Assembly (NCBI GenBank): GCA_023053545.1
Contig: JAKZAN010000007.1
Coordinates: 7,812,001-7,876,000, forward strand
Direction: 5' to 3'
Length of the DNA: 64,000 nucleotides
Source: Lepidurus packardi
Taxonomy: Eukaryota > Arthropoda > Branchiopoda > Notostraca > Triopsidae
The notes under the pieces are model-generated. The model searched no databases and had not been told where the DNA came from. It saw only the letters and a list, made by a program, of their open reading frames with translations. Positions 1-10,275 of this stretch are shown one piece after another. The translations under genes and the position numbers were made by a program. The first letter of the stretch is position 1; every line of letters begins with the position of its first letter.

Positions 1-107
1 CCAAAAGGATAATTCATGATAATTCACCAAATAATTCAGTTTGATGAAGGAGGCGTAACCTCATAAAACTGAATTATTTGGTGAATTGTCATGAATTATC
101 CTTTTGG
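1..107. repeat. Long imperfect palindrome (42-bp arms)
   Basis: Positions 1-42 and 66-107 are reverse complements with one mismatch in 42 and a 23-nt loop (43-65). The left arm is cut by the window edge, so the structure may be longer. It resembles a foldback or MITE-type element, but no target duplication can be seen. It lies 70 bp from a telomere-like array. Confidence 0.85.
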
Positions 108-175
108 TGAATTATTTTTGTTTGAATTGTCTTAAGCATAGGCTAAGCGCCTTAACCTTCGGTGGAAATCGGCCC

Positions 176-255
176 TTAGGTTAGGTTAGGTTACGTTAGG
201 TTAGGTTAGGTTAGGTTAGGTTAGGTTACGTTAGGTTAGGTTAGGTTACGTTAGG
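176..255 (+). repeat. Interstitial telomeric array (TTAGG)n
   Basis: Sixteen head-to-tail pentamers: 13 TTAGG and 3 TTACG variants. TTAGG is the ancestral arthropod telomere repeat. The variants and the flanking unique DNA show an internal, degenerating tract rather than a chromosome end. Its short length fits insertion at break repair or an old telomere-associated remnant. Confidence 0.9.
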
Positions 256-1147
256 TGATGTCGATTTGGAATAAATGTTTTGTCGAAAAGGAATGATTAT
301 TACATACATAAGATTTCCATCTTTTGTGTTGCAAATTTCCATGATACAGTGTTTTCCGCGCGAAATGATTGCTTTTTTTTGGAATTACCGACCCTTAAAA
401 TGCCAGAAAAAATTGTTTGCAGGCAAAAACAAAAAATTCCGGTAAAGTGCAAAAACTCCGAAAGAAAATATGTATTCATGAAGTTAATTGAAGGAATTAT
501 ATTATTACATTCAAATAGCGAAAACTTACCGAAAGTAGTACGAATCCTTATGTTTTGGCTGACAAAGGGTGTTGGAAACTTTTTTTATATGTTTATATGT
601 CCCGAGTCCATAAAGCCGGTAGTGTCAAAGGGTAGGTAATTGAATTCGTCTATTAGGAATCACTGAAAGTAGTAAAGTTGTTATTATCATATTGTAATGC
701 GATTTGAATTATGAAAGTCAATAGGATAAGCTTACCGAAAGTTCAACAAGTTTTTAGGTTTCGGCTCGGATTTTCGTTTACCAATACCAATATTAGTAAA
801 AAGTGGTGAGTTAACGGGTGGGTTGAACAGCAAACATCTGTTACTTAGGTTTGTGGGTGGTCCCGTAGAAGGGAACCAATCCGTGGTTTTTTCGTGTTAG
901 TTTCATGCATGATGGTTTCATGCGATCCTGCTAATTTCATTCAGTAAGTATAAGGACATATATACGTACGGAAGTTTCACGGCGCGTGGCTGAATTGTGA
1001 AATAGTGTTAATAGTAATCGGTGATAACTTGTAGTATATCCATATTGTTGAGTATCTTGTATTGTAATTGCTGACCATCTTGTCACTTTTAGTATACAGA
1101 ATATTTAACTGCTTATCCGTAGGGTATAAGAATCGGAAATGTCGTGC
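256..1147. other. Non-coding flank downstream of the Helentron gene
   Basis: AT-rich DNA between the telomeric tract and the end of the transposon gene. A 119-codon open frame at 280-639 begins with TTG, has no recognisable motif and biased composition, and I do not call it a gene. Short motifs recur (for example CTTACCGAAAGT near 528 and 731). The 3' terminus of the Helentron should lie here, but I could not fix it from a hairpin or end motif. Confidence 0.5.
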
Positions 1148-4100
1148 TTATGACTTTGGGATTTCAATGTAAACAATTTTATGATCGGAGTAATATGTTT
1201 CGTATACGCCGGTTTTGGGTTGATTAAAACTGGTGTAAATATGATCTAGTGTTGACATATAGTCAGTGGTATAGGCGGTTATGTGTTGTTGAAGACGTAG
1301 GGGTTTAAGTATTTGTGTTACTTTCGATAAATCTGTTGCACGAGTGTGTATGTCTATATTGAAATCACCTATAATTACTATATTTTCATAAGATGTATCT
1401 ATATCACTTATTAAATTGTGTAGCGCATCAAAGAAATTTTCGACGTTGAACCCGTGGTGTCTGTACAAAACGTAGATTGCAAGTGATAGTTGTGCAATAT
1501 GTAAACTGCAAAGTTCGAGGTATTTGTTGGAACAACGTCTAGTGAACATTCCGTCGAGTTTTGAATACATAACCATTCCATAAGGTGAATTTCCTTTGTG
1601 ATTTGTAGTGAAATCCATACGGTGTAGATCAAAAGAATCTAGTTTATAATCAGCGTCGTAGTCTGCCGCGCATAAACGAGTCTCACATGCAGCAAATACA
1701 GTAGTTGCTTTGATGAACGGATCATTTACAAGGTCAAGGAAATGTTTACGCAATGAGACTATATTTAAAAATGCAATCATTTTTGTTTTTGTATGAACAA
1801 TAGATCTTGGATCTAATAACGTTAACTGTTGAGGTTTCGTTCGTAAACGATCCATTTCTTTTTTGGTGTCGGAGGAAATTTTAATACCAGGTTCATTGAG
1901 ATCTTCTATAAAAAGTCCCTCAAGCCGTTTGGCCCTACTGATAGCAACGTAATGCATGTTTGACGTAGCTCTTCCTAAATTGACAATTACCTGCTCCATT
2001 GTTTGTCCTTGTGCACGGTGAATTGTTTTCGAGCTGTTTGGCCGTAGTGGATACTGGAGTCTTTCAAATTCAGCTCGGTTGTAGGTGTATCTACAAGTTA
2101 TTGGAAATATTGGCGTCCAGTTAGGCTGAAGGGTACAATCTTGCTTGTAGAGATGAGAGTACTTTTGACGACACTGTTTTCCTATCGTCATTTCCTTGAA
2201 CTCAACCCAAATAGGAGTATAAGCGGCTGACTGTAGAACTAAGCACTCGCAGACTGAGGAAGATTTCAATATTCCTTTGTCTGCAACTGGTAAGTGTAAA
2301 GGTAGTTTCTTAATAATGCATTCTGACCCATTAGCCAAGCCATCATTAACATCAGAGTTCATACTGTATTCGAAAGGCAAATCTATTGCTATATGTAAAT
2401 AACGAATGCAATTGGTATTAGTAATTTTATCCGGCAGTGTGTTTAAAAGACATTTTATATCAACGCCTTTACACCCTCTTACTGGAAGGTCGGTACTGAT
2501 AATTATTGCTCTCTCTTGTTTTGCGTTTTCCCATTCCTTTTGGTTGTAGAAATCAATATCATTATTCCGGTAACTGATTCGTTGTACACAATTGGGAGAC
2601 GTTGAAGTGATTCGGCTACGTAGGATAGAAATATCTTCAGGAGTTTGCTTGCCTTCTCGTAACCTGTTTAGGAGTTCCGCGAAGAGAAGGTCGTCTTTTT
2701 GACGCATGATCTGCTGTAGCTCAAACATTTTAAAGTTGTCTAACCAAAGATGCTCAGATAAGCAGCGTGCTCCCGTATTCGAATATTTAAAAACAGGCTG
2801 AGCTTTCGTTGGTGGTAGTTGAAAGAGGTCTCCGACACACAATACTGATTTACCTCCAAATATCTGCGACGAGCCAAAAATTTCTTTTAAGCGAAAGTCA
2901 ATGTAATAAAGCATATTTATTCCTACCATAGAAATTTCGTCTATTATGAAAAGTTCTACATCGCGGAACAGTAAATATAATTCCGAGCGCACTTGAGATT
3001 GCAAACACAAAAAAGTATTATTAGCGTCGAACATTCTTCCTATAGGAATATGAAATGTGCTGTGTATCGTTGATCCGCCTACATTAAAAGCGGCTTTGCC
3101 AGTGTAAGCTACAATAACCACTTTCTTTGTATCGGGATTTGAGTTCGGACCTTTGTTAAAATAACGGGTTACACATGCGTCAATCGCTCGAACAACTAAA
3201 CTTTTGCCTGTTCCGGCTCCACCGCTAAGGAATCTACAATAATTGCCAGCTTTTGTTTTATGCATGTATAACAGATCTAAGACAAATAGTCGTTGTTCTA
3301 TATTTAAACAACGCATCATAGAGAAATACTCCTCATCTCGTATACCATACTTTTCGACTGACGAAGCTGTTTTACCTAAGCTCAGATCATTAGGGTGGGT
3401 ATTTGGTAAATCTCTTCCTATGTCTGCTTCAGGCATGCAGTTGTACTCAGGGTCGAAAATTTGATTGGAATCAGTTTGCAATTCCTTCAGAGTTTCTTCG
3501 TCTTCCGATTCTGAACCGTTGAAAGTGTTATGATCCACTAACTCGTGTAAAGGTTTGCTCAGTATATCGTCTACAGCATCACTGCTGGGTTCAAAAAATT
3601 GGCGTTCTTTTTGAATACGGTTGAAAACATCACGCTGGAAAAATGTAGTCTCGTAAGTTTCTTGAGTTTTAAGATCATTGTGATCCCTCCATGGCCAGTA
3701 CAACATGAGTTTACTATGGAAATATTTTTCAGGGTTTGTGTCACGACGGTAGTTCATGAACCTTAAGATTCGATGTTTTGTTCGTACATTATAGACCGAA
3801 TGTTTCTTCTCTTTTTTGTCATTATCGAAAGACTCTTTATTGTCATCTTCAAGTTCTGATTCGCCAGAGTATTCGGTTTGTTCTATACAATAACCATCGT
3901 CACCAACAATATTGGAATCATTGTTATGATATTTATGCGTGTAGTTTGTGACATATTCTGCTAAGCTTGTGTTCTCTAGGTAGTTCGGTCTCTTCGAATA
4001 TCTATCTAAAAAATTTTCAGATATAACATTTTCGTTTTCATCGTCCATTTTCTTAATGACTGCAAAAGGTTTCGAAAGAATTACTCTATCCTCAGGTTGA

Positions 4101-7100
4101 CATGTGGGAACGAACACAACAGCCCTGCTGAATTTTCTTAAAGGCAACTGAAGAAGTAAAAAAACAGCTTCTTGCACACCAACCTCTGTGGAATTTAAGA
4201 ATTTGTTGCCCACCATTCTAAACTTTTCTCTAAGCGTAAAATTTCCTTCATGTACTTCTTTTACCACGTTACGAAGAGTTTCGCTCATACCCTTATGCGA
4301 TTTGGTCATGTAACTTGCAATATATGAGGCAGCTGCGTAAGCATCAAATACATACTGAATGTCCATATTTGCGTCCCAGAATTCTAGGAGTAATGGATTA
4401 AAAGCATTTACCATACATTCGTTAGGCGCACGTTTCAAGAACAATGTTGTTTTGGTAATACGTGTTCGCAAAGCACCAATATAAGTTTCTAAATTAAATC
4501 CACACTCGCACAAAAAGGAGTCAAAGGTGGCAAATGTTTCACAAGAAAGGTTCATTAATTCCTTAATTTTTTTCCAAGCAAGACTATATTTATTTATGTT
4601 GTCTTTTGGCTCGTTGGACTCGAAAGGTTTGAGCAACATTGTGTTCGGGACGGGAGGTTTCGGGAAAGCGAAGCGGCATTTCTTGTTTTTCCCTTTTACT
4701 TTACAGGTAAATGTGTGTCTGTGTTTTTGTACTTCAATGGCCTTTTCTGTGTACGGACCAGATAATTGACAAGAAACGTACTTGTCTACATACCGGATTA
4801 AGGCTTCGTCGAACGACTGTTCATCTTGAAAATCAGCGCGTAAGGGTTGGTTATCACACCAAACGAACAAATGAATATGGGGGGAGCCACGTTGTTGAAA
4901 TTCCACACGTATTGCATAATCTTTAACTTTGCCAAGTGGTTCGATTGGGTCTCTGAATAACTGTAGAAGTTTGTCTACGCGGTAATTAAAGTATCTTGCA
5001 CAAGTGACGTTGTCTTTGAGTAAACGACATTTGTCTAACCATGCTAACGATTTAAGTTCAACATCCGTGTACAAGCGTTTATCAACCGTTTTTCCTAATA
5101 TTCGCAGGAGGTCAAGCCATCTAGTTTCTGCTGCTGAAAAGCTTAAAAAAAATGCAGGGGGTCCCAGTTGACGAATCATGGCAAATAAGTCATGGCATAC
5201 GCGCTGGAAATAAGGAGGCGATCCACGTACAGATTTTAGGAAATTGAAACCTCCGTCAAACTGCAATGAACGTAAGACTTCCGGGTTTTTCAGCATCCGT
5301 GCGTTAAAAGAAGTTCCTGGTCTTTTATCCTTAGCCTTTAAAATTCTCGTCCCGAAGCGCATAGTGTCAGCTATCTTCTTTATTTGTAGTTTCTTAACTT
5401 TGAAAAATATGTTAATTTCGTCTTGAGCAACACGACGATCGACATGTTGTAACTCAGCTTTGCAAAGAGAACTGTAAGAAACCGGTCGAGATCGAAAATG
5501 ACCATTTGTATATTGATCGTTAGGATTGAGACAGTAAGCTGGTCTTGCAAAGCCACAAAAGATGTGAGGGAAGGCAAGTTCTTCGCAGTCCTTATCGCTA
5601 AGTATACCCAATGGTCGCTTGTTTTCTCCAGGTGCTATAATATGAATAACGTCGTCACCTTCCCCATGTAAAAAATTTTCGTTCAATAATATAGTATCCA
5701 TATTGACTCTAGCAATATCTTCAGAAATTTCTGTGTCACTACTATCACTGTGTGGCTTTGTTTTGGAAAATATAATAGAGTCCATTGATTCTGGATCTGA
5801 TGCACCATCAGTGATGACGCTTTCTTCAACACACACTTCCGGAACATCTTCCTCTGGTACAAATTGCCAATTCTCTGCAAATGAGATATTATGTTCAATA
5901 AATAATGGACGTGTGACTAGCAGTTTAGCTGCGTTACGCACCAAGTTAGGACGAACAGTTTCTACAAACTCTGGTCGAGTATAAGTTAACTTTCTTTTCA
6001 AGGCCACTTTTATTGTTTCAAAATCTCTAAATTTTCGCGGTAATTCTGTAATGGTTTCATCAATATCATGTGGAATATTTACGACATTTCCTTTCAATTT
6101 TGACTGACCTCCTTGTCGCTGTGGTTGTAATCTTAAGAACATGAGACGAGGGGATATCAATCTTCGTTCCATAGGGTTTAAATCTTCAAGAACTTTAGGC
6201 AATTCTGGGAAGCCAACTTTATTTAGTTTTGACATTGGAGGAATTTTACCCTTCTGCAGATATCTGAAACACGTTATGCACACGAATTCGGTGTGTATGG
6301 CTCGAAAACACGAAACAAATAACTGGCTTGCGCAAGATATGTCATTATCGTTAAGTTCATCGATGGCTGTTTGCAGTTTTTTGGCAGGAAACAATGAACG
6401 CTTAAAAAAAAGTTGGGAACAACTTCCGCATATAAAATCTGGTCCTTGACTCAGTAAAGTTTTCATCTTTTTCAAAGCTATATCAACACACGTATCTGAA
6501 GAATTTTCATTGCTCATAGAAATTAAAGGCAGTGTACTCTTGTTTATATCTATATTCACTTGTTTTTCTTCGTGACGGTTCCCAGCAGAAGCGTTAATAC
6601 GCGTTGTCTTAATTTCCGTTTTCATACAAACCAATTCTGGATCTTCATTATGCATATAAGGACACATTACTATGCTGGATTTATGACTAATACATACGTT
6701 ATTGAAGTCCATAATGCATTCGAAGACACCAAGAGGCGATTGTCCTTTTAAGCAACGTGTTGTTTCTAAGGTAAAGCAGTAAATACTGAAGTGATGTAAG
6801 TCATTCAACCCAATAAAACATTCTTTCAGTACATTAGGCAGAGCAAAAGTAGTAATATTTTTGATCTGTGCACAACGATCCAATAACGCACAATGCACGC
6901 TACAGCTCCGTTTTGCATTATTATGACTAGTGAAAAGGTTAATAGTGTCATTTTCTGTTTTAAAGATACCAATACAGTAATTTCTGTATTCAACGACGAA
7001 GTAACTACCCTCTCGCAAGGCTAAACTGAAGTACGTACTAAATTGTGAAGGTAAAACTTTTGTACACAAAATTCGTGAAAAACACGTGAACGAAAGTCCC

Positions 7101-9313
7101 ATATCTGGGAAAGAAAACTTACTAGGTATCTTTGTAAGTGATATTTGAGACTTGTAATCTGCGTACAAGTTATATAACGTCATTCCAATTTTACGTATAT
7201 GTCGAATCATCTCAAAGTTAGTATAGTCAATTTGAAGTAGCCCTCTAAAAATAGCACAACGTAACGCCAAAAATACAACAGTGAAAGCTACTGATTGACC
7301 ACATTTGCGATCAATGTAAAAGTTGTCTGCGATTTCTATACCCTTACATAAAACAGAATGCCGAACTAAATGGCTACGATTTGAAAGCTGTAAGCCACAT
7401 TCAGGACATTCAAAACTCGTAATACTGGTGGATAATAAGTTTTGACAACTAAGCTTGTGTTTATGAAGCAGGGCTCGATTAACGATAGATTCACCACAAC
7501 CTAGGCATTGCACTTCCTGGCTATTAGACGAAGAGTTACTGGTTATATTAGTATGGTCCTTAAGTAATGTTACGACTTTCGGAGAATGAGGATTTCGGAT
7601 ATCGTTCTGTAAGTCAGCTACTTTTGTCCCAACTTTTTGAATGAAGTTCTCTTTACTTAGAGTATCTGTTTGACAATGTTTCCCACTGTCATTTGCAGGT
7701 TTTAAGCATATATTCGTAGTCTGTTGAGAAAAAGGGAGACATATTTTGAAATGTCTTTGTAAATTCGAAGAACGAGTAAAAATCCTATAGCAGTTCTCAC
7801 ATACAAATTCTTTTCGCTCCTGTTCACTAATTTCTAAAATGTTACTCGGAAGATCATACACTAAAGTTGCAGTATTCTTATTTCTTACATTAGCGCATGG
7901 TGCTGTACTTTCCTTATCCACATGAACAACTCCGATTTGTCTGTCAAATCCTGACTTAGGCGAAAAATGTGTTAGTTTGCAAAACGAGGAATGTCGATTT
8001 AATCCACGGCGCGTAGAAAATGTTCGCAGGCAATTCACACAAGTATTTTCATTCTTTTGTGACGTTTCACTGCCACTAAGTCTCTCCTCAATAGTCTTGG
8101 CCTTACTGATCTGTAAGTCTTCATTTCCTTCACACTTTATATTCTTAGGAGCGTGCTTACTGTAATAACTAAATGCTGAATCGTGAGTAGTTACCGTTGT
8201 CTTATTCTCTTTTGGCAAATCTGCATTCACTTTGTGGTATGTCATCACATTTAACAGCAATGTAGGCTGACAGCTGTCATCTAGATGTTGTACCTTTTTA
8301 TTGTTAACGTTAATAATATCTTTCGGGAAAGCAAGGTCAGCATTCCTTTTATAGGTTTCTTTGCTAGCATTTGAACCAGTCAAATCAATTACTACTGGTA
8401 CTTCGTTTCCATGTATAAGCGGAAAAGATTTCAACTTTTGCTTCATTTCAGTCGCGATGGTAAGGTCTTCTCCACAAAATGAATTTTGACAATCGTTCTT
8501 TTCTGATTTCAAATTTTTCGTATTATTCATTTTCGATTTTTTCGGTTTCTCTGATGTCTTTTTATCAACATCAGCAGGAAGGCACATATTAGTAGCATAG
8601 CTAGCAGTTATATTACCGATAGTTACAGCCCGTGTTAGCCTTTCATTGCATATACCACGACTACACCTACCTACAGTTTGTACAAGTGTATTCAGACGTG
8701 CATTTCCTAATTCTTTGCAACAAACTGGCACAATGTCATACTGCGGATTACCATGCGATAACACCGAACCATACATGTTCCGTAGGTACCCAATTAATTC
8801 ATGGAATTCTAGTTCTAGCAGGACAGCAGTACCCATACTATCAGGTTTACCAGAGGCATCTCGTGCATGCGAATCAAAAAGAAAGTATTTTCCATTGCGC
8901 TCCATAATGCTTGTACAATGTGAGCAACTAATAAAAAGCACACCAGCACAGCTATGTGCAGCTCTTACGGAATCTTCCAAAGTGGTAGCATATGGATGAG
9001 TTTCCCGTGGACATATAAAACCAAACGCATCTTGCCCATGCAGAAACGTCTCTAATATACCAAATTCTTTAAAATCCAAGTATCCCGGTAGTTCGGCAGA
9101 AAAAAAATACCTCTCACGGTGCTCGTAAGTTCGGTATATTTCATCTCCCATCGTCATTATATCACACATGTTTTTTTCAATCCACTCGTTAGGAGGAACC
9201 AAATAACTCCATGCAATAGATACAAAAGCCATCGGTGTGCACTGAGCACCACGACTAGAAGCAGAAAAAACATGCGCAAATTGCGAATACGGCGCTCTAC
9301 AGATCAACCTCAT
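1148..9313 (-). CDS. Helentron (Helitron-like) Rep/helicase with peptidase and endonuclease domains
   Basis: A single uninterrupted 2721-codon frame starting at an ATG. In order: a C76-like cysteine peptidase domain with Q24-C25 and D147-S148-H149 (about residues 10-190); C2H2-type fingers near 425, 504, 602 and 637; a second peptidase-like region (671-800); a Cys-rich DUF6570-like region (about 950-1120); a Helitron-like N domain and HUH nuclease with H1479-I-H1481 and tyrosines Y1664/Y1668 spaced YxxxY; a PIF1-type SF1 helicase with Walker A GGAGTGKS (2031-2038), IIDEIS near 2121 and HRAQGQT near 2428; and a C-terminal endonuclease/exonuclease/phosphatase domain with GDFN (2649-2652) and SDH ending at H2711. 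The C-terminal endonuclease places it in the Helentron branch. Rolling-circle transposition is the family role. The intact frame argues for a young, perhaps active copy. I could not define the element ends. Confidence 0.93.
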   Translation of the reverse strand: MRLICRAPYSQFAHVFSASSRGAQCTPMAFVSIAWSYLVPPNEWIEKNMCDIMTMGDEIYRTYEHRERYFFSAELPGYLDFKEFGILETFLHGQDAFGFICPRETHPYATTLEDSVRAAHSCAGVLFISCSHCTSIMERNGKYFLFDSHARDASGKPDSMGTAVLLELEFHELIGYLRNMYGSVLSHGNPQYDIVPVCCKELGNARLNTLVQTVGRCSRGICNERLTRAVTIGNITASYATNMCLPADVDKKTSEKPKKSKMNNTKNLKSEKNDCQNSFCGEDLTIATEMKQKLKSFPLIHGNEVPVVIDLTGSNASKETYKRNADLAFPKDIINVNNKKVQHLDDSCQPTLLLNVMTYHKVNADLPKENKTTVTTHDSAFSYYSKHAPKNIKCEGNEDLQISKAKTIEERLSGSETSQKNENTCVNCLRTFSTRRGLNRHSSFCKLTHFSPKSGFDRQIGVVHVDKESTAPCANVRNKNTATLVYDLPSNILEISEQERKEFVCENCYRIFTRSSNLQRHFKICLPFSQQTTNICLKPANDSGKHCQTDTLSKENFIQKVGTKVADLQNDIRNPHSPKVVTLLKDHTNITSNSSSNSQEVQCLGCGESIVNRALLHKHKLSCQNLLSTSITSFECPECGLQLSNRSHLVRHSVLCKGIEIADNFYIDRKCGQSVAFTVVFLALRCAIFRGLLQIDYTNFEMIRHIRKIGMTLYNLYADYKSQISLTKIPSKFSFPDMGLSFTCFSRILCTKVLPSQFSTYFSLALREGSYFVVEYRNYCIGIFKTENDTINLFTSHNNAKRSCSVHCALLDRCAQIKNITTFALPNVLKECFIGLNDLHHFSIYCFTLETTRCLKGQSPLGVFECIMDFNNVCISHKSSIVMCPYMHNEDPELVCMKTEIKTTRINASAGNRHEEKQVNIDINKSTLPLISMSNENSSDTCVDIALKKMKTLLSQGPDFICGSCSQLFFKRSLFPAKKLQTAIDELNDNDISCASQLFVSCFRAIHTEFVCITCFRYLQKGKIPPMSKLNKVGFPELPKVLEDLNPMERRLISPRLMFLRLQPQRQGGQSKLKGNVVNIPHDIDETITELPRKFRDFETIKVALKRKLTYTRPEFVETVRPNLVRNAAKLLVTRPLFIEHNISFAENWQFVPEEDVPEVCVEESVITDGASDPESMDSIIFSKTKPHSDSSDTEISEDIARVNMDTILLNENFLHGEGDDVIHIIAPGENKRPLGILSDKDCEELAFPHIFCGFARPAYCLNPNDQYTNGHFRSRPVSYSSLCKAELQHVDRRVAQDEINIFFKVKKLQIKKIADTMRFGTRILKAKDKRPGTSFNARMLKNPEVLRSLQFDGGFNFLKSVRGSPPYFQRVCHDLFAMIRQLGPPAFFLSFSAAETRWLDLLRILGKTVDKRLYTDVELKSLAWLDKCRLLKDNVTCARYFNYRVDKLLQLFRDPIEPLGKVKDYAIRVEFQQRGSPHIHLFVWCDNQPLRADFQDEQSFDEALIRYVDKYVSCQLSGPYTEKAIEVQKHRHTFTCKVKGKNKKCRFAFPKPPVPNTMLLKPFESNEPKDNINKYSLAWKKIKELMNLSCETFATFDSFLCECGFNLETYIGALRTRITKTTLFLKRAPNECMVNAFNPLLLEFWDANMDIQYVFDAYAAASYIASYMTKSHKGMSETLRNVVKEVHEGNFTLREKFRMVGNKFLNSTEVGVQEAVFLLLQLPLRKFSRAVVFVPTCQPEDRVILSKPFAVIKKMDDENENVISENFLDRYSKRPNYLENTSLAEYVTNYTHKYHNNDSNIVGDDGYCIEQTEYSGESELEDDNKESFDNDKKEKKHSVYNVRTKHRILRFMNYRRDTNPEKYFHSKLMLYWPWRDHNDLKTQETYETTFFQRDVFNRIQKERQFFEPSSDAVDDILSKPLHELVDHNTFNGSESEDEETLKELQTDSNQIFDPEYNCMPEADIGRDLPNTHPNDLSLGKTASSVEKYGIRDEEYFSMMRCLNIEQRLFVLDLLYMHKTKAGNYCRFLSGGAGTGKSLVVRAIDACVTRYFNKGPNSNPDTKKVVIVAYTGKAAFNVGGSTIHSTFHIPIGRMFDANNTFLCLQSQVRSELYLLFRDVELFIIDEISMVGINMLYYIDFRLKEIFGSSQIFGGKSVLCVGDLFQLPPTKAQPVFKYSNTGARCLSEHLWLDNFKMFELQQIMRQKDDLLFAELLNRLREGKQTPEDISILRSRITSTSPNCVQRISYRNNDIDFYNQKEWENAKQERAIIISTDLPVRGCKGVDIKCLLNTLPDKITNTNCIRYLHIAIDLPFEYSMNSDVNDGLANGSECIIKKLPLHLPVADKGILKSSSVCECLVLQSAAYTPIWVEFKEMTIGKQCRQKYSHLYKQDCTLQPNWTPIFPITCRYTYNRAEFERLQYPLRPNSSKTIHRAQGQTMEQVIVNLGRATSNMHYVAISRAKRLEGLFIEDLNEPGIKISSDTKKEMDRLRTKPQQLTLLDPRSIVHTKTKMIAFLNIVSLRKHFLDLVNDPFIKATTVFAACETRLCAADYDADYKLDSFDLHRMDFTTNHKGNSPYGMVMYSKLDGMFTRRCSNKYLELCSLHIAQLSLAIYVLYRHHGFNVENFFDALHNLISDIDTSYENIVIIGDFNIDIHTRATDLSKVTQILKPLRLQQHITAYTTDYMSTLDHIYTSFNQPKTGVYETYYSDHKIVYIEIPKS

Positions 9314-9514
9314 GCTTTAATACCAGAAAAAACGAGCAGATGTATTATTAATTAACTGTGTAAAAGAAAGCAACCGTATAGTGAAATGTAAATAAATATT
9401 TTCAACCACGAATTACCTATCAATCGTGAAAAATCCAACAATCTCAATAAACAACGGAATCCAGCAATTATCCAAATCTCCAACAAATAAATCGTCCGAA
9501 TTCCAAAACTTCTA

Positions 9515-9943
9515 GTACATAAAATAGAAGTAATCAGCTCACGAAGGTAACAGGAAGTGCTGAAACATATGAAACTGTTATTCATTGAACATTACCTGAT
9601 ACTCCTAAAAATTCCAAAAGATAACCAGCCGGAATAATTATTCAGAAATTATCCACTTATCATACGGGAAAGAATCGTCTAATGACAATGCAAACAATGA
9701 GTTCAGTTCGCAAAGGCACTGCAAACAGTACAGTACATAATATAAAAGTAATCAGCTCACGAAGGTAACAGGAAGTGCTGAAACATATAAAATTGTTATT
9801 CATTGAATATTACCTGATACTCCAAAAAATTCAAGCCGGAATAATGATTCAGAAATTATCCAGTTACCATACGGGGAAGAATCGTCTAATGACAATGCAA
9901 ACAATGAGTTCAGTTCGTTCAGTTCAGTACTGCAAACAGTACA
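9515..9943 (-). repeat. Two-copy tandem repeat, 218-bp period, upstream of the Helentron gene
   Basis: Units start at GTACAT at 9515 and 9733. They share long blocks, including GTAATCAGCTCACGAAGG and AATGACAATGCAAACAATGA, with small indels between them. They lie about 200 bp upstream of the Helentron start codon, so they may be part of its 5' non-coding region or promoter. No coding potential was seen. Confidence 0.8.
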
Positions 9944-10095
9944 AAACAAGAAACAAGTCTAATTAACATTGCAGTCACAAAAATTAGAGCAGGTGACTGC
10001 CGGATCGGAGAAAACAAAAAACAAGAATTTTTCCAAATATCCAAGCAAGAAATCAATCGTCCAAACAGGAAAAATGTCTACCCGTTAGATATAAG

Positions 10096-10192
10096 ATAAG
10101 AAGAAATCAGTCCACAAAACTAACGTAAGTGCTGACATAAGAAGAAATCAGTTCACAAAACTAACGTAAGTGCTGACATAAGAAATATCAGC
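10096..10192. repeat. 41-bp tandem repeat, about 2.4 copies
   Basis: Unit 1 is 10096-10136, unit 2 is 10137-10177 (one difference), and a partial third follows. The unit contains ACTAACGTAAGTGCTGAC. The same AAGTGCTGA word ends the anchor block of the 218-bp repeat, so the two arrays seem related. Confidence 0.8.
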
Positions 10193-10275
10193 ATAGAAAG
10201 CTACCAATAAAAACAGAATACAATTTTAGCAATTGATCTTATTTTTACCTATGAGTCCTCAAAATTCAAACTCTG

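Noticed and set aside
280-639. 119-codon open frame beside the telomeric tract
   Set aside because: Begins with TTG, no ATG until mid-frame, no recognisable motif, AT-driven composition.
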